Positions 1 through 5,215 are shown, numbered from the stretch's first letter. The stretch: 5,215 bases of DNA from Roseovarius sp. (GCA_023260815.1 JALQUE010000160.1:1-5215), one strand, 5' to 3'. Numbers and translations are program-made. The notes: generated from the sequence alone by a model not told the origin.

Positions 1-531
1 ATTCAGCAGTGCATTGCAACCGCGGGCGGTCCTGTCCCGGCGGAAATCGTCGCCCATCATGCGGGGCCAGTAGTAGCGGGCGGCCTGAGCCTCGGTATTG
101 GTGCTGTCGCCACTGGTGACTTTGCGTCTGAGCATGACGAGCGGCGCATGGGCCTCTCCCATGGCTTCTAGCGCGGCGGCCTGCATGGTAATTTTCGCAA
201 TTACCACCTGTTTCCACGCCTGTTTGATCAGCGGCGCCTTGGCCTGCCACTGGGCCCGGAGCCGGGCACCCTGGGCATGATGCCCCTCGAGCGGCAAGAG
301 GACCGAGCGCGGTGCATGGTTCGTACCGCACAGGACAACCGGCACTCCACGATCCGCCAGTTCGGTCAGCAGCGAAGTGGACCATGTGGTGCCATGGGCA
401 TGGACGATCACCCCAGCGATCTGGTCGAGCGGGATGCGGCCGATTTCCTCGGCACCCTGGCTGACTTTCAGAAAGCCGCGCTCGCGCGACAGATGCCGCC
501 CGTCCGTAGCGATATCCACTATCTGGTCCAT
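1..531 (-). CDS. cas1: Cas1, CRISPR adaptation integrase (type II), N-terminal 177 residues, runs off left edge
   Basis: Cas1 is the metal-dependent integrase that, with Cas2, inserts new spacers into the CRISPR array. Reading the minus strand from ATG at 531-529 gives an uninterrupted frame of 177 codons to the window edge. It begins MDQIVDIATDGRHLSRERGF and continues through the N-terminal beta-strand domain (residues about 1-75, including IPLDQIAGVIVHAHGTTWS and VPVVLCGTNHAP) into the helical catalytic domain. The segment GDSTNTEAQAARYYWPRM (141-158) matches the first conserved acidic block of Cas1, with E147 as the expected metal ligand. The remaining His and acidic ligands of family members lie outside the window. 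The frame stops mid-gene at ALLN, the usual sequence just past this block; full-length type II Cas1 is about 300 residues. The start is supported by GGAGG at 543-539, 7 bases from the ATG. It is co-directional with cas9, 60 bases downstream, so probably in one operon. Identification is by eye from family motifs. Confidence 0.93.
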   Translation of the reverse strand, partial: MDQIVDIATDGRHLSRERGFLKVSQGAEEIGRIPLDQIAGVIVHAHGTTWSTSLLTELADRGVPVVLCGTNHAPRSVLLPLEGHHAQGARLRAQWQAKAPLIKQAWKQVVIAKITMQAAALEAMGEAHAPLVMLRRKVTSGDSTNTEAQAARYYWPRMMGDDFRRDRTARGCNALLN

Positions 532-536
532 GTGTC

Positions 537-560
537 ACCCTCCAAACCTTTGGAAAGGGT
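537..560 (-). promoter_or_regulatory. Hairpin enclosing the cas1 Shine-Dalgarno sequence
   Basis: On the minus strand the cas9-cas1 gap contains ACCC, two unpaired T, then the inverted repeat TCCAAAGGTTTGGA, then GGGT. The arms pair as TCCAA/TTGGA around an AGGT loop, extended by ACCC/GGGT across the TT bulge. The 3' arm contains the GGAGG ribosome-binding site of cas1 (543-539). In the mRNA this fold would hide the site and could lower Cas1 output relative to Cas9, or couple it to translation arriving from cas9. The base pairing is seen in the sequence; the regulatory role is inference. Confidence 0.5.
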
Positions 561-573
561 GGCGTATTTTGCC

Positions 574-587
574 GATTCGGGCGAATC
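574..587. repeat. Short perfect inverted repeat just after the cas9 stop
   Basis: GATTCG-GG-CGAATC lies 5 bases past the cas9 stop codon, in the cas9-cas1 gap. It could form a small hairpin in the operon mRNA. In the direction of transcription it is followed by an A-rich stretch, not T residues, so it does not look like an intrinsic terminator. It may be a processing or stability element, or chance. Confidence 0.35.
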
Positions 588-591
588 CGGG

Positions 592-3500
592 TCAATCAGG
601 CTCCGCACCTGCATCCCGGAGACGGCCAATTTCATCGACTGAAACACGACGGATGCCCGCCTTGTGCATCGGACCTGGGCTCATCCGAAACAGATAGAAA
701 TCGTCATTTGGCTCGCGATCCCGGGCATCTGCGTTGCTTTCCAAATGAGATGCTAGGAACAATATCCCCGCCTGATTGAACTTCTGCACATAACAGATAA
801 TCCTCTTACCCTCCCGCTCCAACGCGACCATGTCGCGCTTGAAGACGCGCAGCAGGCGTTTGGCGGCCGGATGGGGGCGTTTCTCGACCCCGGTATGAGC
901 CTGGTAGGTGGTGACAACCTGTGCTTTCACCTTGCCGTCCGGCAGACGCCAGAGTTCATAACAATGGTTGCTGTCTCCCTTATAGGCCTTGAGCGGGCCG
1001 CCATCGGGACGGGTACCGATTTCGACACGGGCGCTCTCCTGCAAGGTCTCTATGAGTCGCACCCGGCGCACCCCCTGATAGGGGCCGGGTTTGGCGGCGA
1101 AGTCACGCAAGGCGGTCTCGAAGGCCTTGCCCTCCTTGCCACGGGTCGCGGTTTCCAGCGCCTTTTGCAGCTGTGGATCGCGGATATTCTTGCCCTTTGG
1201 GGTCACGGCGACATCGCCGGGTTTCAGCGAGAGCAGCGGGGTGCGGCTGACCACGGTGGTTGCATCGACCACGCCATAGGCCGTGTCGTTATGTAGCTGT
1301 CCCGCCGTGCTATCCTTGCCTTGCTTGCGCCCTTCCCGGTCGATCCTTCCGTGATCGGCGCGGTGGCTGACAATGAGCTTGTCGAGCTGCGCCCGCAGAT
1401 CGTCGCGGAACCCTTCCCACGGCGGCGGCGTGTCACGGGCGATGAGTTCGGCGGACTGGCCCGCCGCTTCGCCTTGCCCGGCGGCGCGGCTGATCCGGTG
1501 CAGCAGGCTGCGGTCGGTGGCGGCCACCACGGCAGCATCTATGGCATGGTGGCGGTGGTCGGTGCGGTTCTTGACCTTGACCGCGCCGCGCTCGGCGTCG
1601 CTTAACAGGGAATTCAACCCCCAGTGCCGCCGCAACATTTCAGTCAGGCGTCCAGGCACCACCCAAACATGGCCACCCTCGGTAAAGAGCGTGTCGAGGT
1701 AGGTGCGCGAAATTCGGGCGAGATACTGGGTATCGACCAGCGCCCGATCGAGGAAATCGCGCTCCCCCTCGAACCGCTCCATCGCATCGGGGGCGAAGCG
1801 CCAGCGCTTGTTGTCGGGCAGATTTTTCAGGTTGGCCTCGATGGCGTCCCATTTCGGGGTGTCGCCCCAGGTTTCCCACGGTGTCTGCTTGCGCTTTTCG
1901 CGGTTGGCTTCCTTGAGGCAAAGCGTCCGGTTGGCGAAACCGTCATCCAGCGTGCGCGAATAGGGCAGGATGTGATCCACATCGCAGGAACCGTCAAAGA
2001 TCATCGCCGCCGAAATACGCTGGCCCGTATAGGGGCAGAAGCGGCGCATAGCGTCATCAGGGTTCAAATCTTCCCAAAGCCGCAGAAGCATCCGGTTGCG
2101 GCCATTATCCTCTAGGCCAAGCTCTTCTAGCTTCTCACTTCGCTTCTTCGCAGCATCGGTAGCTTCGCGGATATTCCGCATCGTGTCCTTTTTCTGCTGA
2201 TCGGATTGCTTCAGCTCCCGCGCCAGCTCGACGACAATGTGGTCGGGCTTGCCATAGGTCTCGATGATCCGGTTCAGCAGCCGCCGAAGCTGGTTCAACC
2301 CGATATGCACAGTCGGGTTGGTGATGCGCCCATAGCGGGTGATCTCGTCATCGTTTTCGTGATAGGTGCCGGGGATGACGTGGCGGTCCAGCACTTCGCC
2401 GTAATAAGGCAGGCGGTCGAGGCACTCGCCCGTCCGCTGGTCCGAATGGTGCCAGCCACAGGCGGCAACGGCCCCTGCATAGGGAATGACAGCCGCCTCC
2501 AGCTTTTCAAGAATGCGGGTGGTGGCAGTCATGCCCAACCGCCCGTAACCCTCGGGCAGGGGGGCGTTGGCGGTGGCCTCCGCATGGTCGCGGTCGAGCG
2601 CATGGGTCTGCATCAGCCACTTTACCAGCGCGCAATATTCCTCCTCGTTCTGCACCTCGCGGATGCGGGCAACCACGTCCCATTGCGCCTCCCTTTCCAA
2701 CGTAGACCAGCGCGGGCCGAAACGGTCCGGGTGGGACAGGCTCGCCCGAACCGGATCGCAGGCGATGGCATCCCGCACGCCGGTTTCGAGCGTAAACCGC
2801 TCACCGTCGCGCAGGTTCAGAACCTTGGCCAGCGCAGACAGCTTCAGGGCCATGGATTTCAGCGATGTCGTGGGTTTCTTATTGTCAAGCGTATGGATGA
2901 TCCGATCGCGTTCCTCTTGCGTCAGCGGCCGAGTTTCGCGTCCGTCCGCCGTCACGCGCAATTGGTTGACGCTTTCGAAAAGCACCCGACGCTGGGTCAG
3001 CGGGTGTGCCTTGGGCAGGCGCTCCTCGGCGGTGAACAGGCATAAGCCCACCTTTGGCTCTTTCAGGGGGCGCTGGTAGAAAATCTTTTCAAAGACCAGA
3101 TCACGCAAATCGTCTGTCAGTTCCGCGTGATGCCTCGCCTGCGTATTCCAAAGCCTGTGAAACTCCTCCTCCAGATGCCGCCGGTCCGGGTAGAAATCGT
3201 AACCGGTCTCTTCCTTGCCATCGTGCCCTTCCCGATTGGCGACGGAGAGGCGGGTGCGAACGGTGGGCACATGCCGCGGGTTGCTGGCCCGCTGGCGGCG
3301 CATATGCAGGAACTCGCCATAGGAGCGGGCACCGCTGGCCATGATCGCCTGATCCAGTCGAGCCGTGGCATCCTTGATCTTACCACTTTCATTATCGCCG
3401 CGATCCGTCTTGCGGTTGGATTTGAAGCCGCGCCTCTGGTTGAGGTGAAACAAAGCCCGGCCCAGTTGGATCAGCGGAAGGGCCTGATCTAGCCCGGTCG

Positions 3501-3813
3501 CCCGCAGTTCATATGGATCATGCCTCTCCAGCGCCTTGGCCTCTACCGGGTTGGCAGGCATGAGGCCGGCCTTGGCAAGAACCTTCATCAGCGTCGTCCG
3601 GCGGCGTAGGTAGCGATCCCGGCGGCGGCGCATGGCACGGGCAGCCCGACGGTCGACCGCCAGAGAGGCTCCAGATTTTGGATCGCGACCATCCGAAAAG
3701 ATGCGGACACCACCATCAATTACCCTTATAATACGGGAATTCGTTTCGGTTCCGTCGGTTTCATAGAGCCACCAACCGATAGAGTTGGTGCCGATATCCA
3801 AACCTAGGCGCAT
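592..3813 (-). CDS. cas9: Cas9, type II-C RNA-guided DNA endonuclease (1073 aa)
   Basis: Cas9 uses a crRNA:tracrRNA duplex to find protospacers next to a PAM and cuts both DNA strands with its HNH and RuvC nucleases. Numbering from the ATG at 3813: RuvC-I with LGLDIGTNSIGWW (D6); the type II-C block VRIFSDGRDPKSG; an arginine-rich bridge helix (about 54-79); a recognition lobe starting with ALFHLNQRRGFKSNRK (about 120-135); RuvC-II HIVVELARE (E529); HNH core CDVDHILPYSRTLDDGFANR (H614, N628); RuvC-III HHAIDAA (H756, D759); and a C-terminal wedge/PAM-interacting region (about 850-1073). All expected catalytic residues are present, so the enzyme looks active. The length fits the compact II-C subgroup. 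The frame stays open 47 codons upstream (to 3954), but that extension is not Cas9-like, overlaps the tracrRNA unit and lacks a good ribosome-binding site. The chosen ATG starts two codons before the conserved LGLDIG and follows a G-rich site. The gene leads the operon with cas1 behind it. The PAM cannot be read from the sequence. Confidence 0.97.
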   Translation of the reverse strand: MRLGLDIGTNSIGWWLYETDGTETNSRIIRVIDGGVRIFSDGRDPKSGASLAVDRRAARAMRRRRDRYLRRRTTLMKVLAKAGLMPANPVEAKALERHDPYELRATGLDQALPLIQLGRALFHLNQRRGFKSNRKTDRGDNESGKIKDATARLDQAIMASGARSYGEFLHMRRQRASNPRHVPTVRTRLSVANREGHDGKEETGYDFYPDRRHLEEEFHRLWNTQARHHAELTDDLRDLVFEKIFYQRPLKEPKVGLCLFTAEERLPKAHPLTQRRVLFESVNQLRVTADGRETRPLTQEERDRIIHTLDNKKPTTSLKSMALKLSALAKVLNLRDGERFTLETGVRDAIACDPVRASLSHPDRFGPRWSTLEREAQWDVVARIREVQNEEEYCALVKWLMQTHALDRDHAEATANAPLPEGYGRLGMTATTRILEKLEAAVIPYAGAVAACGWHHSDQRTGECLDRLPYYGEVLDRHVIPGTYHENDDEITRYGRITNPTVHIGLNQLRRLLNRIIETYGKPDHIVVELARELKQSDQQKKDTMRNIREATDAAKKRSEKLEELGLEDNGRNRMLLRLWEDLNPDDAMRRFCPYTGQRISAAMIFDGSCDVDHILPYSRTLDDGFANRTLCLKEANREKRKQTPWETWGDTPKWDAIEANLKNLPDNKRWRFAPDAMERFEGERDFLDRALVDTQYLARISRTYLDTLFTEGGHVWVVPGRLTEMLRRHWGLNSLLSDAERGAVKVKNRTDHRHHAIDAAVVAATDRSLLHRISRAAGQGEAAGQSAELIARDTPPPWEGFRDDLRAQLDKLIVSHRADHGRIDREGRKQGKDSTAGQLHNDTAYGVVDATTVVSRTPLLSLKPGDVAVTPKGKNIRDPQLQKALETATRGKEGKAFETALRDFAAKPGPYQGVRRVRLIETLQESARVEIGTRPDGGPLKAYKGDSNHCYELWRLPDGKVKAQVVTTYQAHTGVEKRPHPAAKRLLRVFKRDMVALEREGKRIICYVQKFNQAGILFLASHLESNADARDREPNDDFYLFRMSPGPMHKAGIRRVSVDEIGRLRDAGAEPD

Positions 3814-3818
3814 CTTGT

Positions 3819-3826
3819 CCCCCCCT
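3819..3826 (-). promoter_or_regulatory. Ribosome-binding site deciding the cas9 start
   Basis: The minus strand reads A followed by seven G, then ACAAG and the ATG at 3813. This purine-rich Shine-Dalgarno-like run is 5 bases from the start and supports it over the upstream in-frame ATGs at 3885 and 3954. The homopolymeric G run is unusual and could be prone to length change. Confidence 0.6.
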
Positions 3827-3870
3827 GAATAATCCCGTGAAGTCTCTGAAACGAAGGAGGCAATGGCAAC

Positions 3871-3899
3871 TTGAAAGTGTGACATAGGCGTGTGATAAT
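3871..3899 (+). promoter_or_regulatory. Sigma70-type promoter for the divergent tracrRNA
   Basis: TTGAAA at 3871-3876 (one mismatch to the -35 consensus) is followed after exactly 17 bases by GATAAT at 3894-3899 (one mismatch to the -10 consensus). The surrounding stretch is AT-rich relative to its high-GC flanks. It points away from cas9, and the predicted start of transcription is near 3905-3907. No similarly good cas9 promoter was found on the minus strand. Confidence 0.6.
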
Positions 3900-3905
3900 T
3901 GATTT

Positions 3906-3988
3906 GTTCAGAATTCGCGGTCGAGCCGTTAACAAGCTCGAAGTAGCACCACATTGAAGCGCGTCCTACGGGGCGCGTTTCCTTTTTT
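3906..3988 (+). ncRNA. tracrRNA: Predicted tracrRNA (type II-C), about 83 nt, divergent from cas9
   Basis: The tracrRNA pairs with the CRISPR repeat part of pre-crRNA and is bound by Cas9. This segment has a promoter at the right distance, a 5' segment (3906-3920) that would be the anti-repeat, a 6-bp hairpin TCGAGC/GCTCGA (3921-3926 with 3936-3941) around the 9-base loop CGTTAACAA, a 15-base single-stranded linker, and a strong terminator hairpin with T run (3957-3988). The loop recalls the CCGTTATCAA portion of the S. pyogenes nexus. The layout (anti-repeat, nexus, terminator) and the place next to cas9 are typical for this RNA. No plus-strand protein gene is nearby that could own the promoter or terminator. 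The CRISPR repeat is not in the window, so the anti-repeat pairing cannot be confirmed and the 5' end is approximate. The RNA may start further upstream. Confidence 0.62.
3957..3988 (+). terminator. Intrinsic terminator of the tracrRNA
   Basis: AAGCGCGTCC (3957-3966) pairs with GGGCGCGTTT (3971-3980) around a TACG loop, giving a 10-bp stem with two G-T wobbles, closed by a C-G pair. UACG belongs to the very stable UNCG tetraloop class. After CC come six T residues (3983-3988). This is a textbook Rho-independent terminator on the plus strand. On the minus strand there is no T run after the hairpin. Confidence 0.85.
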
Positions 3989-4005
3989 GGCGCTCGATCC
4001 GAGGA

Positions 4006-4021
4006 GCCAATGCTGATTGGC
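4006..4021. repeat. Small perfect hairpin downstream of the tracrRNA terminator
   Basis: GCCAAT-GCTG-ATTGGC forms a 6-bp stem with a 4-base loop. No T run follows on either strand. It lies between the tracrRNA terminator and the stop codon of the open frame at 4029, where on the minus strand it would sit just after that stop. Its role is unknown. Confidence 0.35.
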
Positions 4022-4028
4022 GAAGAGA

Positions 4029-4238
4029 TTATGGATGCGTTTTGGTATCGTTGGGTATCTTGGATACGGCGAATAGCCGGTTAGAGAGGTGGCGACGCAG
4101 CATCTCTTTCAGGGGATCAATGTCCGCAAAGGTGAAGGTTTTCTGATGCGGGTCGCGGCGGAACGCTGCGCGCAGGCGCGACCACGACCCGCGTTGGAAA
4201 ACCTCCCAAGGAGGAAGCTGCGGGGGTCTTGGGCTGAC
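4029..4238 (-). pseudogene. Open frame without start, possible 3' remnant of an unrecognised gene
   Basis: The minus strand is open for 69 codons from 4238 to a TAA at 4029-4031, bounded upstream by an in-frame TAG (4241-4239). It includes PPWEVFQRGSWSRLRAAF followed by DPLKEMLRRHLSNRLFAV, which reads like ordinary soluble protein, with GC-rich third positions. There is no plausible start with a ribosome-binding site; the only internal ATG would leave about 24 codons. I do not recognise the family. It could be the end of a gene cut by the adjacent IS91-type element: a CTTG tetranucleotide, a known target of such elements, lies at 4228-4231. A competing plus-strand frame (4089-4334) looks less protein-like. 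In GC-rich DNA an open frame of this length can also be chance. Confidence 0.3.
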
Positions 4239-5000
4239 CTATGGGGAAAGTGTGCAGACGGTTGGAGCGACGGGTGGTTCAAGGGTGCTGCCGAAGGTGT
4301 GCATGGCACCCAAGACGGGGGCAATCACGCCTGATGATCCCGGAAACGCTGAGCGATTTGGCGTGAGAGCTATCATGTTTCGCGCCGGAGATGGCTGGGC
4401 GCAGCCTGTCGTGACCGGGGCTGCCGTGGGCAGCCGGTGGTGGTCTGTGGCATCTGACAGGCGGTGTGTCATGCGGCCTGCTCCCTTGGTGGCGCGCGTG
4501 ACATCGGCTTTTGTCCGCGACGGAAGATCTCGATGATGCGCATGGGGCCGCCGCAACAGGGGCATGGTTCACGCATGGTGAGTGGGATGATCTCGTTGGG
4601 TTCTGGCGGGGTGGCCTGTTCGGGGCGCTGGACGCAGAGCAGGGCACGGATATTCGTGATGTTAGCCTTGCGGGTTGAACTGGCCAGTAACCCGTAATGC
4701 CGGATCCGGTGGAACCCATCGGGCAGGACGTGGATCAGAAATCGGCGGATGAACTCAGGCGTGGCCAGCCGCATGACCTTTTGCCGGTCGCCAGATTTGA
4801 TGCGGTAATCCTTCCAGCGAAAGGCGACGGTTTGGGCGTCGGCGCTAACCAGGCGCGCATTCGAGATGGCGACGCGGTGGGTATAGCGGCTGAGATAGGC
4901 CAGCACGGCTTCGGGGCCGCCGAAGGGTGGCTTGGCATAAACGACCCATTCAGATTTGCGAAACAGGGCGAGCCAGGCGGTAAACGCCCTTGTGTCTGCC
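4232..5000 (-). mobile_element. IS91-family element remnant, 5' part missing
   Basis: IS91-family elements move by rolling-circle-like transposition with a Y2 HUH transposase, make no target duplication and have no long inverted repeats. The C-terminal half of such a transposase is present at 4469-5002, with about 237 bases of non-coding sequence behind it that would hold the oriIS end. The left boundary is not certain. Candidate target tetranucleotides on the plus strand are CTTG at 4228-4231 and GTTC at 4277-4280. On the right the element breaks off near 5000, where the sequence changes to an unrelated coding fragment, so the terIS end and the N-terminal half of the transposase are missing. 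As it stands it should not move by itself. Confidence 0.5.
4393..4438. repeat. Two adjacent hairpins downstream of the transposase, candidate oriIS or terminator structure
   Basis: GGCTG-GGCG-CAGCC (4393-4406) is followed by GGCTGCC-GTG-GGCAGCC (4419-4435), the latter extendable to ACC/GGT at 4414-4438 across a GG bulge. The two hairpins share the GGCTG/CAGCC arms. They lie 31-76 bases past the transposase stop, in the part of an IS91-type element where the replication origin end is expected. No T run is present, so a simple intrinsic terminator is less likely. Structure is seen; function is inferred. Confidence 0.4.
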
Positions 5001-5002
5001 AA
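4469..5002 (-). CDS. IS91-family Y2 transposase, C-terminal part only (5'-truncated)
   Basis: About 177 residues match the C-terminal half of IS91-type transposases. WVVYAKPPFGGP is followed by VLAYLSRYTHRVAISN, which holds the paired catalytic tyrosines (Y36 and Y40 counting from the TTG at 5002) that nick and bind DNA. Further family blocks are TVAFRWKDYR, FIRRFLIHVLPDGFHRIRHYGLLA, and the cysteine cluster CPCCGGPM near the end. The N-terminal zinc-binding region and the HUH metal-binding motif are absent: the similarity starts at LADTRAFTAW, near 5002, and the bases before it belong to a different coding frame. The TTG is therefore a break point, not a true start. The protein is not expected to work alone. 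The C-terminus looks natural, ending at a TGA at 4471-4469. Confidence 0.88.
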   Translation of the reverse strand: MADTRAFTAWLALFRKSEWVVYAKPPFGGPEAVLAYLSRYTHRVAISNARLVSADAQTVAFRWKDYRIKSGDRQKVMRLATPEFIRRFLIHVLPDGFHRIRHYGLLASSTRKANITNIRALLCVQRPEQATPPEPNEIIPLTMREPCPCCGGPMRIIEIFRRGQKPMSRAPPREQAA

Positions 5003-5097
5003 CCCGCCAGCTGCAGCAACCGCTGGCGCAAGGCCTCGATGCCATCGCCCCGCTTGGCCGAAATCAGCAGCCCGCCCGGCTCATCTTCGAGACAGCG
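4996..5097 (-). pseudogene. MnmE-like C-terminal fragment (tRNA-modification GTPase), about 34 codons
   Basis: In the minus-strand frame that enters from the right edge, the residues ISAKRGDGIEALRQRLLQLA followed by GWQ resemble the end of the G domain and the following helix of MnmE (TrmE), the GTPase that with MnmG modifies the tRNA wobble uridine. The SAK motif is the G5 loop of such GTPases. Only about 34 codons are present. The preceding codons, from about 5098 upward, look like a different protein in the same frame, and the following bases switch to the transposase in another frame near 4996-5002. The boundaries overlap by a few bases shared by both sides. The assignment is by eye; other TrmE-like GTPases are possible. 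Confidence 0.5.
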
Positions 5098-5215
5098 GGC
5101 CACCGTGACCCGGACCCCCGGCGCGATCGCCCGCAGCATCTCGGCCGCCTGCTCGAGCGTCTCGACTCGATTGTGGAGGTAGAAGACCTGACCGCCCCGA
5201 CCGACCTCCCGGCGG
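5098..5215 (-). pseudogene. Mfd-like helicase fragment (transcription-repair coupling factor), runs off right edge
   Basis: From the right edge the minus strand encodes RREVGRGGQVFYLHNRVETL, then EQAAEMLRAIAPGVRVTVA. This matches the RecG/Mfd-type helicase segment after motif III (GGQV-Y-HN-V), with the spacing and wording usual for Mfd, which removes stalled RNA polymerase and recruits UvrA. In Mfd the next residues should be HGQM and onward. Here they are replaced by RCLEDEP and an MnmE-like stretch, so the gene is broken at about 5098. About 39 codons are visible; more may lie beyond the edge. RecG is the main alternative. Confidence 0.55.

Noticed and set aside
98..697. Overlapping plus-strand open frames at the left edge
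   Set aside because: They lie opposite the cas1 coding frame and the 3' end of cas9, and their translations resemble no family.
2206..3045. 279-codon plus-strand open frame inside cas9
   Set aside because: Shadow frame opposite a clearly real gene in GC-rich DNA, with no recognisable domain. The same applies to the other plus-strand frames between 592 and 3813.
3867..3880. AACTTGAAAGTG resembling part of the S. pyogenes tracrRNA
   Set aside because: It lies upstream of the predicted transcription start and doubles as the -35 box. The similarity is short and in the wrong place relative to the nexus and terminator.
3814..3954. 47-residue N-terminal extension of the cas9 frame (starts at 3954 or 3885)
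   Set aside because: The extra residues do not look like Cas9 and overlap the predicted tracrRNA and its promoter. A G-rich ribosome-binding site and the conserved RuvC-I start support the ATG at 3813.
4042..4067. Repeated GGTATC units and the GTATC-TTG-GATAC palindrome, possible operator
   Set aside because: Short and imperfect, and it falls in the possible gene remnant with no promoter nearby. Probably chance.
4239..4565. Open frames on both strands across the transposase 3' end (4239-4565 minus, 4252-4536 plus)
   Set aside because: They overlap the true transposase C-terminus, have low-information composition, and lack ribosome-binding sites or known motifs.
4735..5139. 134-codon minus-strand frame read as one protein
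   Set aside because: Only its first part (to about 4996) resembles known proteins. Past the junction it is an out-of-frame reading of the IS91 transposase.
1..5215. CRISPR array or degenerate repeats within the window
   Set aside because: No regularly spaced direct repeats of 25-40 bases were seen by eye in any intergenic stretch. The array is presumed to lie outside.

Overview
The window is the cas9 end of a type II-C CRISPR-Cas locus in a high-GC proteobacterium. Alphaproteobacterial character is likely, judged only from the look of the Cas9, the IS91-type transposase and the codon use. The core reads on the minus strand: a complete 1073-residue Cas9 (592-3813), then, 60 bases downstream, the first 177 codons of cas1 (1-531). 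The rest of cas1, probably cas2, and the CRISPR array should lie beyond the left edge. No array is visible here.

Upstream of cas9, on the opposite strand, is a compact RNA gene that I read as the tracrRNA. It has a good sigma70-type promoter (3871-3899), an anti-repeat segment (about 3906-3920), a 6-bp nexus-like hairpin (3921-3941) and a strong intrinsic terminator with a TACG tetraloop and six T residues (3957-3988). No plus-strand protein gene could use this terminator, which supports the RNA reading. Effector (Cas9), guide co-factor (tracrRNA) and the start of the spacer-acquisition module (Cas1) are therefore all present. The cas1 ribosome-binding site can fold into a hairpin, a possible control on Cas1 translation.

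To the right (about 4029-5002) the locus borders mobile DNA. A 69-codon open frame without a start (4029-4238) may be the 3' remnant of an unrecognised gene. It is followed by about 230 bases of hairpin-containing non-coding sequence and the C-terminal part of an IS91-family (Y2, rolling-circle) transposase on the minus strand.

The right edge (about 4996-5215) is a mosaic. A short piece resembling the Mfd helicase region is joined in frame to a piece resembling the C-terminus of the tRNA-modification GTPase MnmE, which in turn abuts the truncated transposase. This is either a real patchwork of gene scraps or a chimeric assembly. Linkage across about position 5000 should not be trusted without read support.
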